Source: Caldifarciminota bacterium (GTDB taxonomy: Bacteria; Hydrothermota; Tepidihabitantia; SM23-42). From it: a DNA stretch of 64,000 nucleotides. The stretch spans positions 1,808,458 to 1,872,457 of the forward strand of contig CP070705.1 in assembly GCA_020349965.1 (NCBI GenBank), read 5' to 3'. Every line of letters starts with the position of its first letter. Position 1 is the stretch's first letter. The translations under genes and the position numbers were made by a program. Shown in pieces: positions 36,040 to 44,804 of this stretch. The notes below the pieces were generated by a model, which worked only from the letters and a program-made list of their open reading frames with translations, was not told the origin of the DNA and did no database searches.

Positions 36040-36975
36040 ATGAAAAAGGCGGTCGTCGCCCTCGGCGGCAACGCAATATCATCTACTGGCAAAGAGGACA
36101 TTCATGAACAGTTTGCCAACACACGCCAGAGCTTAGAGGGTATCGTCGAACTCATCAAAGAAGGTTATAAACTTGCCATAACCCATGGCAATGGTCCCCA
36201 AGTAGGCAATGCTCTTCTACGGGTGGAGAGGACGATGCGCAGCATTCCAGCCCTACCCCTTGGCGTCATCGTCGCCGACACTGAAGGCGGTATGGGATAT
36301 ATGATCGAACAGAGCCTTCAAAACAAACTGATGGCGCTCGGTATAAAGCGCGACGTGATCACCATTGTCACCCAGGTTGTGGTCGATCCAAACGATCCCT
36401 CAATAATAAATCCCAGTAAATACATTGGGCCATTCTATACTAAGAAGCAGGCCGAGAGCCTCGCAAGAATCTTCAACTGGGTGACGAAAGAAGATTCAGG
36501 TCGCGGGTACCGCCGTGTCGTCCCCTCACCAATTCCGAGGAGGATTGTCAATCGTAAGACCATCGAGACGCTGGTAGACCTCGGAACGATAGTGATCGCT
36601 GCAGGAGGCGGTGGGATTCCCGTTTACATCGAAAATGACGGCTCATATGAAGGAGTCGATGCGGTTGTCGACAAAGATCGTGCCTCAGCAGTGCTTGCCC
36701 ATGACATTGACGCGACAACCCTGTTGTTTCTTACCAACGTTGACTGTGTATACCTAGATTACAAGAAAGAAAACCAGCAACCTCTGAGGAAAATAACTCT
36801 TGCCGAGGCAAAGAAACACATGGATGCAGGACAGTTCCCCGCAGGAAACATGGGTCCGAAAATCGAAGCAGCGATCAGCTTCCTGCAAAGTGGTGGTCAA
36901 GAGGTGATCATCACGTCACTCAGTAAGGCACTACAGGCCATACTGGGTGACGAAGGTACTAAGATCGTCCGGTAG
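36040..36975 (+). CDS. arcC: Carbamate kinase
   Basis: 311 residues, the usual length. Catalyses carbamoyl phosphate + ADP to ATP + carbamate, the last step of arginine deiminase, agmatine or purine fermentation. Motifs: VVALGGNAI, THGNGPQVGN, TQVVVDPNDPS, IVIAAGGGGIPV, VVDKDRASAVLA and FPAGNMGPKIEAA. No arginine deiminase or transcarbamylase gene is nearby, so the source of carbamoyl phosphate is unknown. Single gene with a perfect leaderless-type promoter, suggesting strong expression. It converges with the Yip1 gene with only 8 bases between stops. Confidence 0.95.
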   Translation: MKKAVVALGGNAISSTGKEDIHEQFANTRQSLEGIVELIKEGYKLAITHGNGPQVGNALLRVERTMRSIPALPLGVIVADTEGGMGYMIEQSLQNKLMALGIKRDVITIVTQVVVDPNDPSIINPSKYIGPFYTKKQAESLARIFNWVTKEDSGRGYRRVVPSPIPRRIVNRKTIETLVDLGTIVIAAGGGGIPVYIENDGSYEGVDAVVDKDRASAVLAHDIDATTLLFLTNVDCVYLDYKKENQQPLRKITLAEAKKHMDAGQFPAGNMGPKIEAAISFLQSGGQEVIITSLSKALQAILGDEGTKIVR

Positions 36976-36983
36976 AATTCTTC

Positions 36984-37574
36984 CTACAGAATTATCGGGC
37001 GCCACATCGCCGCCATCACGGCGCTGGAGATAGCACCGACAACAAAATAGATAACGATCATCAAGATCAGTGTAACGACGTAGTATCCGACCAATTTATC
37101 TTTGGGTGTCTCCATCATAATCGGCATGCCGATGTAAAGCAGGTAAAAACCATAAAGACTCAATAGGAAGACCAGTATACCAAGGGCAGGAAGGATATTC
37201 AGGATGCCTGCTACGAACATCGGTGTGGAAGAATAGACAGCCAATTTGAAGGCATTTACAGAGCTCTGCTTTGATCCAAAAGATGGCGCCAGTAAGTTTA
37301 TGACCAGTCCTTCGACGTATAGTGCAACGAGGATGAGCACGTACCACACAACCGCCCATACAACGGAATATGTGAATGGTATCCTGAAGAAACCGGTGAT
37401 CGGTCCGAAACTCTGACCGACCAGCGTGAAACCCAGCAACCCGCAGATTGCAGGAATTGCAGCCAGGATCATGGCATAGCCAGTCAGTACCTGTCCGATG
37501 CCCGTAGTTTCGGCCTTGATTTGCGGCCATGTTTCTTTGGGTTTGAAAAGAATGTCTTTAATGCGCTGAATCAT
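36984..37574 (-). CDS. Yip1-domain membrane protein
   Basis: 196 residues. Starts MIQRIKDILFKPKETWPQIK, the characteristic amphipathic lead of bacterial Yip1 proteins, then five hydrophobic segments (about 30-55, 68-90, 110-132, 135-153, 165-190). ATG at 37574 is chosen for its AAGGAGG site; an upstream in-frame start at 37592 overlaps that site. Function in bacteria is unknown, presumably membrane organisation or a transporter accessory. It lies 52 bases downstream of the DUF4870 gene and probably shares its transcript. Confidence 0.85.
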   Translation of the reverse strand: MIQRIKDILFKPKETWPQIKAETTGIGQVLTGYAMILAAIPAICGLLGFTLVGQSFGPITGFFRIPFTYSVVWAVVWYVLILVALYVEGLVINLLAPSFGSKQSSVNAFKLAVYSSTPMFVAGILNILPALGILVFLLSLYGFYLLYIGMPIMMETPKDKLVGYYVVTLILMIVIYFVVGAISSAVMAAMWRPIIL

Positions 37575-37626
37575 ACTACCTCCTTTTCCCACTTCTTACT
37601 TGTTGCCCGGCGAGGCATCCATGTAA

Positions 37627-37950
37627 CTATATCTTGATCTTTTCAGCAATGTCTCCAAGCACCGGCATCTTCCAATAGTTACCCTGCAAGGATTTAACCA
37701 TACCGATTATTGCAAGAATGATCCAGATGATACTTCCGACCGGACCGATTATGAACCAACCGATGACTGGTATATAACTCAACAGCCACACCAGCACCGC
37801 AAAAACGAACAGCACCAATCCTTGCTTGCCGTGAAACAGAGCGAATTTGTTTTCTTTCTTACCTAATAAGGGAACGAGAAAAAGAATCCACCAGTATCCG
37901 ATGAAAGCCCAGATCTTGCCTTCCTCGATCTCCTTGTTAGCCTCCGGCAT
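37627..37950 (-). CDS. DUF4870 (Tic20-like) membrane protein
   Basis: 107 residues with three hydrophobic helices. IWAFIGYWWILFLVPLL, then KFALFHGKQGLVLFVFAVLV and IIGPVGSIIWIILAIIGMVK are typical of the DUF4870/Tic20-like family, whose conserved FHxxQ motif is present as FHGKQ. ATG at 37950 is favoured by AAAGGAGGAGAT directly upstream; the open frame extends to 37989 through the promoter and is rejected. Function unknown. Confidence 0.85.
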   Translation of the reverse strand: MPEANKEIEEGKIWAFIGYWWILFLVPLLGKKENKFALFHGKQGLVLFVFAVLVWLLSYIPVIGWFIIGPVGSIIWIILAIIGMVKSLQGNYWKMPVLGDIAEKIKI

Positions 37951-37968
37951 ATCTCCTCCTTTTGAAAA

Positions 37969-37996
37969 AGTATAGCATGATACATACAAAAGTCAA
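37969..37996 (-). promoter_or_regulatory. Promoter of the DUF4870-Yip1 pair
   Basis: Minus-strand TTGACT (37991-37996), 16-base spacer, TATACT (37969-37974). The expected 5' end near 37962 leaves a 12-base leader consisting of the Shine-Dalgarno. Confidence 0.75.
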
Positions 37997-38082
37997 TAAC
38001 CCACCTGAACCAATCACCTTCTCAAATTCTCCGTTTCTCCGGCTCACCGACGCCCCGGTTCATTTCTCTCTGTCCCCATATC

Positions 38083-39537
38083 TCATTCCGGCAATCCCGG
38101 ATCTACGAATACCACTTCTTCCCTCATCATTGTGACACTACCGACCTTAGCCCTTTTGCTTTTCTTCAGATACTTACGCTGCGTATACGATACCGGCACA
38201 TTCCGCTGCTTTCTTGCTTTGCTGAAGTGCGCCGCGATGGCTCCGGCCGTGCGGATCTCATCCTTGCCTGGACGCTGCCCCCTCGGTACGTTGGCACGCA
38301 GAATCACATGTGCACCTTCGACGCCGCGGGCGTGGAAGAAATAGTCAGCCGGACGCGCACGTGTGAACGTCAGCTGTTCATTGCTGCGCGCATTCTTGCC
38401 GACATAAACAATCGAACCTGAGTTAAGGGTGAACTTATGGAAAGGTTCGTGCACGGGGCCGGTCTTTGAATCGATCTTCTCACGGGCCACACCCGAGCCC
38501 GCGCCGGATTTCAATACTACTATCTCCTTTTCCAATTTGGCGATCTGCTCTCTCAGCTTTGGCTGCCCTCTCTTCTCCTTCTTGTATTTAGCGAAATATT
38601 TCTGGGCGTTCGCCTGTGGTGTAAGGCGTGGATCGATGATGATCTGACGCTGCCTTTTCAGATAGGGATCGAGAAAACTCACCGTTGAAGAACCCTTCTT
38701 GATGCGCGTCACATTCGAAAGCAACAGGTCTCCCGCTGTGCGCAGTCCTTCGATGTGTGCGGGTTGAAGGATCTTCTTCCGCAAACGCGCGATGCGCCTC
38801 TTCATGTTTTTCACCAGTAGCCGTTTGTCTTGTTCACTGCGCTTCCTCTCACGTTCCTCTTCGAAACGTGTGATCGCTGCCTTGAACAGCCGATTGAACG
38901 AAGGATAGCTCCGCGCGTCTTCATTAGAACTCAAGCTTATATTCAGTGGATCGCCTGAGACCAGTTTTGGACGAACTCTTGCACCACGTAAAGCTGATTT
39001 CACTCTCCGCAGGATTTCCGCATCGATCTCCTGCGCCAATTTCTTGTCGATGCCTTCGATATTTCTTATCAAGTAATCAACATCCGCGCCAGCGATTTGC
39101 GCCTCGCTCAAATCGAATATCGACGACTTAGGTTTTTTCTCGACGTAACGTGGAAAAGCATTCCTTTGCCACGATTCCGTTCTCAGGCTGAAATTAGGAG
39201 CCTCCGGATAAAATGATACGATCAATTCCAGAATTTCCTTGCCAGGGAAAGATTTCTCCAGCTGCATTCTCACCACCGGCATGAAACATTCCTGGACTAC
39301 CTCCGTGATCCGACACGATCTGACCGTATCGCTAATTGCCTTCATCGTATCGAAACCACAGTCGCTCTTCGTGTCCAAGAACATCCCCATAACCGTCGGG
39401 TACAGAGATATATGGAGCGAATGCCCTCTGAGCAGCAGTATGATCAACCTGTCCTTCATACGGACATCCCTGACAAAGGTTCCTATCAGGTCTTTACGGA
39501 TTTCTGCGAGCAGCAAATGAAGGTATATACCGTTCAT
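38083..39537 (-). CDS. NFACT-family protein (RqcH-like)
   Basis: 484 residues. An N-terminal NFACT domain (about 1-190), a helix-hairpin-helix and coiled-coil middle (about 195-345, LVKNMKRRIARLRKKI), and the NFACT-R RNA-binding domain (about 365-455) with GSIVYVGKNARSNEQLTF, PADYFFHARGVEGAHVILR and PGKDEIRTAGAIAAHFSKAR. RqcH binds stalled 50S-peptidyl-tRNA and adds alanine tails for ribosome rescue; many annotations call it fibronectin-binding protein. It is shorter than B. subtilis RqcH (~570). Last gene of the smpB-led operon, so two ribosome-rescue genes share one transcription unit. No Shine-Dalgarno is clear at ATG 39537. Confidence 0.88.
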   Translation of the reverse strand: MNGIYLHLLLAEIRKDLIGTFVRDVRMKDRLIILLLRGHSLHISLYPTVMGMFLDTKSDCGFDTMKAISDTVRSCRITEVVQECFMPVVRMQLEKSFPGKEILELIVSFYPEAPNFSLRTESWQRNAFPRYVEKKPKSSIFDLSEAQIAGADVDYLIRNIEGIDKKLAQEIDAEILRRVKSALRGARVRPKLVSGDPLNISLSSNEDARSYPSFNRLFKAAITRFEEERERKRSEQDKRLLVKNMKRRIARLRKKILQPAHIEGLRTAGDLLLSNVTRIKKGSSTVSFLDPYLKRQRQIIIDPRLTPQANAQKYFAKYKKEKRGQPKLREQIAKLEKEIVVLKSGAGSGVAREKIDSKTGPVHEPFHKFTLNSGSIVYVGKNARSNEQLTFTRARPADYFFHARGVEGAHVILRANVPRGQRPGKDEIRTAGAIAAHFSKARKQRNVPVSYTQRKYLKKSKRAKVGSVTMMREEVVFVDPGLPE

Positions 39538-39605
39538 GGATTTATCGTGTGTGACTGATCTGGAGCACGTCTCATATCTTCAGCTCATAGTGCCGCGGAT
39601 CTGGG

Positions 39606-40589
39606 CTATCGCGCTGAGTGCTCGCGCAAATAGGAGAGCACTGTACGCATGTCTTCCGGCAATGGTATTTCGAAATGCATCCTTCGCTCAGTCCGAGGGT
39701 GCAGGAAATCCAGTTCAACAGCATGGAGGGCCTGGCGGTCGATGAGACCAAGTATACTCCTGAACACAGGTAAGCCACTGCTTTTGCTAATCACGCCCGG
39801 ACTACGGCCTCCGTAGTCCTTATCCCCGATGATAGGACATCCAATGTGTTTGAAATGCACCCTGATCTGATGGGTCCGGCCGGTTATCAAAGCCACTCTG
39901 AGATAAGTCGCAATACGGAACCGTTCGCGCACATTGAATTTCGTCGTGGCGATTTTTGAAGACAAAGGCGTTACGATCATCTTCTTTCGATCCAGACCAC
40001 TCCGACCTATTGGCGCCTCGATGACGCCCTCGGGTAAACCCGGATAGTTCCAGCAGAGAACGTCGTATTTCTTCGTCACTTCGCGGCGTTCGATTGCCCG
40101 GCTGAGCATACTCAGGGCCTTATCAGTTTTTGCGAAAAAGATCAGTCCGGTAGTATCCTTATCCAAACGATGCAGCACGCCCGGGCGGACTTTGTCACCA
40201 AGCGTCGGCAAATGGCCACAATGGTGGAGAAGAGCGTTGACCATCGTATGTTCGAAATTCCCGCGCGCCGGGTGAACGACCATGCCTTTACTCTTATTCA
40301 CAACGATGATGTCCCTGTCTTCATGGACTATGTCCAAAGGAATTGATTCCGGCTTCATCTGCGGTGCGGTCTCGACCCTGAAATGGACGAATATTTCATC
40401 ACCCATTCTTACGCGGTACGAGCTTTTCACAGGTTTCTTGTTGACAAGTACTTTTCCGCTCTGGATCAGTTTCTGCGTAAGGTTCCTCGAAATTCCGATA
40501 CCAGCGCTTATCAGATAATGATCAATTCTACGGCCTTTCTGCTTTTCAGCAACAACACGGGAGAATTCCCTAGATGTCTCTTGACTCAA
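39606..40589 (-). CDS. rluD: RluA-family pseudouridine synthase
   Basis: 327 residues. S4 RNA-binding domain (about 18-75, GRRIDHYLISAGIGISRNLT) followed by the RluA catalytic domain with VNKSKGMVVHPARGNFEHT, catalytic Asp in GVLHRLDKDTTGL (about 143) and RTHQIRVHFKHIGCPIIGD. RluD modifies 23S rRNA helix 69 and is the most common member; RluA/RluC cannot be excluded. TTG start at 40589, AAAGG a few bases upstream, overlapping the rph gene by 20 bases. Part of the smpB operon. Confidence 0.9.
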   Translation of the reverse strand: MSQETSREFSRVVAEKQKGRRIDHYLISAGIGISRNLTQKLIQSGKVLVNKKPVKSSYRVRMGDEIFVHFRVETAPQMKPESIPLDIVHEDRDIIVVNKSKGMVVHPARGNFEHTMVNALLHHCGHLPTLGDKVRPGVLHRLDKDTTGLIFFAKTDKALSMLSRAIERREVTKKYDVLCWNYPGLPEGVIEAPIGRSGLDRKKMIVTPLSSKIATTKFNVRERFRIATYLRVALITGRTHQIRVHFKHIGCPIIGDKDYGGRSPGVISKSSGLPVFRSILGLIDRQALHAVELDFLHPRTERRMHFEIPLPEDMRTVLSYLREHSAR

Positions 40590-41295
40590 TTACCTTTTTC
40601 TCCAACTCGATTATCTTCTGAATGCCGGCAGTACCCAGATCCAGCAATTCGGCAAGACGATCGCGTGTGACCGGCATCTTCTCGGCGGTCGCCTGCATTT
40701 CGATGATCTTACCACGGCCGGTCATTACCAGATTCATGTCTATCTCTGCACTACTGTCTTCATCGTAGTCCAGATCGAGCATGACCTGGCCTTTGACAAT
40801 ACCCAAACTCACTGCTGCCACTTGATCGAGGATTGGCGATCTGGTAAACTGTTTGTTCACCATCATCTTTGACACCGCGCTGTGCAGCGCAATATAAGCC
40901 CCGTTAACCGCGGCCGTCCGCGTACCTCCATCGGCCTGTAGCACATCGCAGTCTATGATGAATGTCCTCTCACCTACTAACTTCAGGTCAAAAATCGGCC
41001 GCAGAGAGCGACCGATGAACCTTTTGATCTCCTGAGTGCGTCCAGTAAGGCGGCCGGTGTGTGCCTCACGTACGACGCGTTCGTGAGTCGCAAATGGGAG
41101 CAGCGAATATTCGGCAGTCAACCAGCCCGTACCTCTACCAATAAGGAAAGGAGGAACTTTATTATCGACAGTCACCGCGCACAGAACACGCGTGCGTCCG
41201 GTCGTTACCAAACAGGACCCGGCAGGGTAATCAAGATAGTCGATCTGAAAATCCATATCGCGCAATTCGCTCAGGCCCCGATCATCTTTTCTCAT
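40570..41295 (-). CDS. rph: Ribonuclease PH
   Basis: Phosphorolytic 3' exoribonuclease trimming tRNA precursors, 241 residues. Motifs: GSCLVTTGRTRVLCAV, GTGWLTAEYSLLPFATHERV, GRTQEIKRFIGRSLRPIFDL, TFIIDCDVLQADGGTRTAAV and DLDYDEDSSAEIDMN, all at the family positions. ATG at 41295 has AGGAGG four bases upstream. Its start overlaps the murI stop by four bases and its end overlaps rluD, so translation along the operon is coupled. Confidence 0.96.
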   Translation of the reverse strand: MRKDDRGLSELRDMDFQIDYLDYPAGSCLVTTGRTRVLCAVTVDNKVPPFLIGRGTGWLTAEYSLLPFATHERVVREAHTGRLTGRTQEIKRFIGRSLRPIFDLKLVGERTFIIDCDVLQADGGTRTAAVNGAYIALHSAVSKMMVNKQFTRSPILDQVAAVSLGIVKGQVMLDLDYDEDSSAEIDMNLVMTGRGKIIEMQATAEKMPVTRDRLAELLDLGTAGIQKIIELEKKVIESRDI

Positions 41296-42128
41296 TTTGC
41301 CTCCTTTCCTCCATGGCTGCTTTTTTCATCATACCGCTTGAGCGATACGCGAGAAAAATTCTTCATGGGCTCACCCAGAAAACGTTCTCCTATCTCCTTG
41401 AAATTCATCGAAAGGTCGGTCAAGTATATCGAAGTGCTGCCCATGCCGTCGGGATTCTGGAGACCGAGACGGCGGAGATTCTGTGCCAACTCAACGCCGA
41501 CTTCAGTCGATGCGTCGACATAGTTGATGTCACCCAGGATGTCCCTTATCACCTTCATTAGCAGCGGATAGTGCGTGCACCCCAGCAGTAATGTATCGAT
41601 ACCATCTTTCTTGAGCGGCTCAAGATAGTCCTGAGCTACCATCCTGGAAACCGCATGGTCGACCCAACCTTCCTCTACGAGTGGTACGAACAAAGGACAT
41701 GCCCTGCCTAATATCTCAGCGCGGGCGCCCAGTTCTTTGAACGCTTTCTCGTATGCTCCGCTGTAGATCGTAAGTGACGTTCCGATGACACCTATTTTAC
41801 CGGTTCGGGCGACCTCCATGGCCTTACGCACGCCAGGTTGGATCACTCCAATGACCGGCACGGAAAATTCCTTTCTTATGACGTCGAGCGCCACAGATGC
41901 TGATGAGTAGCATGCAATGACAATATACTTTGCACCCCGATCGACAAGGAATTGAGTATCTTCTATCGAAAACTGAATTATCGCATCGACCGATTTCGTA
42001 CCGTAAGGTAAGCGCGCCGTGTCGCCCAGGTAGATAATATCCTCCCGCGGTAACATCTTTTTCACTGCTTTCACAACGGTCAATCCGCCGATCCCCGAAT
42101 CAAAAACGCCGATCGGATTATGTTTCAA
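41292..42128 (-). CDS. murI: Glutamate racemase
   Basis: Makes D-glutamate for peptidoglycan, 278 residues. GVFDSGIGGLTVVKAV and YLGDTARLPYG at the N-terminus, first catalytic Cys in VIACYSSASVAL (about 73) and second in LLLGCTHYPLL (about 184). The first motif normally reads CNTAS or CNSAS; here Asn is replaced by Tyr (TAC at 41907-41909), a residue that contacts substrate in known structures. Everything else looks complete. TTG start at 42128 with GGAGG eight bases upstream, overlapping the amidase stop by four bases. The family is certain; activity of the variant is not. Confidence 0.9.
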   Translation of the reverse strand: MKHNPIGVFDSGIGGLTVVKAVKKMLPREDIIYLGDTARLPYGTKSVDAIIQFSIEDTQFLVDRGAKYIVIACYSSASVALDVIRKEFSVPVIGVIQPGVRKAMEVARTGKIGVIGTSLTIYSGAYEKAFKELGARAEILGRACPLFVPLVEEGWVDHAVSRMVAQDYLEPLKKDGIDTLLLGCTHYPLLMKVIRDILGDINYVDASTEVGVELAQNLRRLGLQNPDGMGSTSIYLTDLSMNFKEIGERFLGEPMKNFSRVSLKRYDEKSSHGGKEAK

Positions 42129-43474
42129 TTGTTCAACCTCCTTTCATAATCTTCGATATAGTCATCTATCCCGCGATATATGCACAAAGCCAACCGTTTC
42201 TGGAAATCCTTCTGGCGCAGCAATTTTTCTTCCTCGGGATTGGAGATGAACGCACATTCGACAAGTATGGCCGGCATGAAAGCACCATGGAGAACATAGA
42301 AACCTGCTTGTTTCACACCCCTCGAAGGTATCTTCAGATTTCTTTCGGCAGATATCTGGATGCTCTCGGCCAAACGGTTCGACTCATCCAGAAATGCACT
42401 CTGGGCAAGATCGTACAGAATGAAACCCAAATCATCGCTGGGCATAACCAAGTTATCGAACCGAAGAGAGGCATTTTCAAGTGCCGCAACTGCACGTTCC
42501 TCACTCGTCTTTGCTTCTGAGAGGAAATACGTTTCAAACCCGCTGCGCATCGGGCCTCTCGAGTGGGCATTGCAGTGGACGCTGATAAAAATATCGGCCG
42601 CGTTGCGATTTGCTTCATTGGTCCGTTCCCTCAGGGAGAGATAGACGTCCCGATCTCTTGTCAAGACCACCTTGATCTTCAACGAATCTTCGATCAGATC
42701 CTTCAATATCCTGCATATTGCCAAGTTGGCGTCTTTTTCGTACAACCCCTTCTTACCCACTGCACCCGGGTCAATACCGCCATGACCCGCATCAATGACC
42801 ACACACCGCACTTGCTTACTTACTTTATTGTAGAATACTACCTCATCATCCCTCTCGATGACGGAATTCACGCCTTCGAGGTCGAATTCGATCGATGTGT
42901 ATGTATTGTGAGGTGTCAGCTTTGCGCTTCTAACCGCTCCCAGCGGCTTAATCGTTGGCTTACCTTTGTATACACCATCTACTTCCACAATCGCCTGTCG
43001 GACAGAAAATCTGACATCGAAATCTACGCTACGCGGCCAGCCGAATTTCAGGACCGTTGAATCCCCGCGGGATTGGAGGGTAATTCGCTCTATTAGTGGA
43101 ATCTCGGTGACGCTTTTTATAAAAACCAGTCTTTCAAATGCACTGGCCAATGTCATCGTTATCAGCTGTATTGGAAAATAGACCTCGCCGTCTCGGTAGA
43201 CCGGAGCAAACGGCACGTGGTAGTAGAGTCCTCCGTACTCGACGGTGGCTACATCCGGGATGAGAACGAATCTCCGTCCATCACCCGTCAGGTGCAACTG
43301 TTGCGTTGTGTGATCCATTATGTAGTTGAGCCTGAGCAATTCAGCGACGGGTTTGAGCGACACGTAATCCTGCAACTCGATCCTTAACGGTTCGACGAGA
43401 ACGGTCTTCTCGGCACACGTTATCTCATACTTATTGGGAATGGCACAAAGGAGTAAGAAGAACAATGAAGTCAT
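42125..43474 (-). CDS. N-acetylmuramoyl-L-alanine amidase (AmiC type)
   Basis: Zinc amidase splitting septal peptidoglycan, 449 residues. Signal peptide (MTSLFFLLLCA), copper-amine-oxidase-like N-terminal region (about 30-115), AMIN-type beta domain (about 125-215) and an Amidase_3 domain (about 225-440) with zinc ligands in VVIDAGHGGIDPGA, GLYEKDANL, SVHCNAH and catalytic Glu in LVECAFISNPEEE. Such enzymes are usually held inactive until EnvC or NlpD engages them. EnvC and FtsEX are encoded 700 bases away on the other strand, making a functional pairing likely. The ATG overlaps the smpB stop by four bases. Confidence 0.93.
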   Translation of the reverse strand: MTSLFFLLLCAIPNKYEITCAEKTVLVEPLRIELQDYVSLKPVAELLRLNYIMDHTTQQLHLTGDGRRFVLIPDVATVEYGGLYYHVPFAPVYRDGEVYFPIQLITMTLASAFERLVFIKSVTEIPLIERITLQSRGDSTVLKFGWPRSVDFDVRFSVRQAIVEVDGVYKGKPTIKPLGAVRSAKLTPHNTYTSIEFDLEGVNSVIERDDEVVFYNKVSKQVRCVVIDAGHGGIDPGAVGKKGLYEKDANLAICRILKDLIEDSLKIKVVLTRDRDVYLSLRERTNEANRNAADIFISVHCNAHSRGPMRSGFETYFLSEAKTSEERAVAALENASLRFDNLVMPSDDLGFILYDLAQSAFLDESNRLAESIQISAERNLKIPSRGVKQAGFYVLHGAFMPAILVECAFISNPEEEKLLRQKDFQKRLALCIYRGIDDYIEDYERRLNN

Positions 43475-43920
43475 CGTGCAATCTTCCTGAATTTGGCGAT
43501 CTTTCTCTCTTCCTCTTTCCTCAGTATCTTCTCTTTCTTATCATATAGACGCTTACGCCGGCACACACCCATCTCGACCTTCGCGTAACCGCGCTCTGTG
43601 AAATATATCTTTAGCGGAATGAGCGTATTCCCGCGCTGCTGCACCAAACCGTACAGCTTCTTGATTTCCCTCTTCTTCAGCAAAACCTTCCTCCTGCGCT
43701 TCGGATCCAGCTTCCCTGCGCTGCTGTACTTGTAGTTGGTGATATGTAGGTTAAAGAGATACACCTCCCCATCGCTGATATCACCGTAGGCATCGCTCAT
43801 CGATACAAGCCCCTGACGCAGGGACTTTACCTCACTTCCGGCAAGCACCAGCCCGGCCTCGAAAGATTCGAGAACGTGATAATCATGTAGCGCCTTGCGA
43901 TTATTGGCAACAATTTTCAC
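43471..43920 (-). CDS. smpB: SsrA-binding protein SmpB
   Basis: Partner of tmRNA in trans-translation, 149 residues. IVANNRKALHDYHVLESFEA, GLVLAGSEVKSLRQG, INDAYG-like SMSDAYGDI and the basic C-terminal tail (YDKKEKILRKEEERKIAKFR) are all typical. The start is GTG at 43920, five bases after a perfect TATAAT, so the mRNA is predicted leaderless. First gene of a six-gene overlapping operon (smpB, amidase, murI, rph, rluD, NFACT). No tmRNA gene was found in the window. Confidence 0.96.
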   Translation of the reverse strand: MKIVANNRKALHDYHVLESFEAGLVLAGSEVKSLRQGLVSMSDAYGDISDGEVYLFNLHITNYKYSSAGKLDPKRRRKVLLKKREIKKLYGLVQQRGNTLIPLKIYFTERGYAKVEMGVCRRKRLYDKKEKILRKEEERKIAKFRKIAR

Positions 43921-43925
43921 CGAGG

Positions 43926-43954
43926 ATTATAGCAGCAAAGAATGGCAAAGTCAA
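43926..43954 (-). promoter_or_regulatory. Leaderless-type promoter of the smpB operon
   Basis: Minus-strand TTGACT (43949-43954), 17-base spacer, TATAAT (43926-43931), then 5 bases to GTG 43920. Divergent from the ftsE promoter. Confidence 0.8.
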
Positions 43955-44108
43955 GATATTACGGCAAAAAATCTGAGGATACTACAGCAACTCTAGGATA
44001 CCAAGCATGTGGATGTACATCCGGGGCGACAGGAAAGACCATCAATGTAATCTGTTTCTTATCTCAGTAATCCAGGCTGCGATAGGCGCCGCGCACCGCA
44101 GCGTGCTG

Positions 44109-44136
44109 TTGACAAAAAAATAATTCTGGTTATATT
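44109..44136 (+). promoter_or_regulatory. Leaderless-type promoter of ftsE-ftsX-envC
   Basis: TTGACA (44109-44114), 16-base spacer, TATATT (44131-44136), 7 bases, ATG at 44144. No Shine-Dalgarno precedes the ATG. Confidence 0.78.
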
Positions 44137-44143
44137 AATTTTA

Positions 44144-44803
44144 ATGATATCATTCGATAAGGTGTCAAAAGTCTATCAGAAGGACTGGGTAGCACTCCAG
44201 GATATCACATTTGACATTACAAAAGGAGAGTTCGTATTTATCTGCGGCTCGACTGGTGCAGGAAAAACGACACTCCTTAAAATGATTTACAAAGATGAAG
44301 AACCTACGCGTGGTTCGATAAAAGTATTGAATCACGATCTGAAAGAATTACGGAAGAGAGAAATTCCGAAATTCCGGCGAAAAATCGGCGTTGTTTTTCA
44401 GGATTTCAAACTGCTTCAAGACCGGACCCTCGAGGAGAACGTCGCATTCTCTCTGGAGGTAACGGACACTCCGCCCCGTGAAGTGAGAAAGAAGCTGATG
44501 GAAATCCTCACTTATCTGCGTTTGAGTCATAAGAAATACGCATATCCATACCAACTCTCCGGTGGAGAACAGCAGAAAGTGGCAATTGCGCGTGCTCTGG
44601 TCAGAGACCCTTACATACTTCTAGCCGACGAACCAACCGGCAATCTTGACGCAAAAAGCTCAGAAGACATAACGAACATCCTGCTCGATATTAATTACAG
44701 AGGCACGACAGTAATCATGGCGACCCACAGTCTCAGTCTGGTGAAAAAGATGAAAAAGAGAATGCTCAGGATCGAGAACTGTCGGCTTATACAGGATAAG
44801 TGA
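44144..44803 (+). CDS. ftsE: Cell-division ATP-binding protein FtsE
   Basis: ABC ATPase of the FtsEX complex at the septum, 219 residues. Walker A GSTGAGKTTLL, Q-loop FQDFKLLQD, signature LSGGEQQKVAIARAL, Walker B YILLADEPTGNLD and H-loop MATHS. MISFDKVSKVYQKDWVALQD at the start is typical FtsE. FtsEX is not a transporter; its ATP cycle moves the periplasmic loop of FtsX to activate EnvC-type proteins. The next gene is ftsX, one base after the stop. Translation probably starts on a leaderless transcript. Confidence 0.96.
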   Translation: MISFDKVSKVYQKDWVALQDITFDITKGEFVFICGSTGAGKTTLLKMIYKDEEPTRGSIKVLNHDLKELRKREIPKFRRKIGVVFQDFKLLQDRTLEENVAFSLEVTDTPPREVRKKLMEILTYLRLSHKKYAYPYQLSGGEQQKVAIARALVRDPYILLADEPTGNLDAKSSEDITNILLDINYRGTTVIMATHSLSLVKKMKKRMLRIENCRLIQDK

Positions 44804-44804
44804 T

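Noticed and set aside
44008-44126. Short frame of about 38 codons starting ATGTGGATG between smpB and ftsE
   Set aside because: No ribosome-binding site, no recognisable pattern, and it runs across the -35 box of ftsE.
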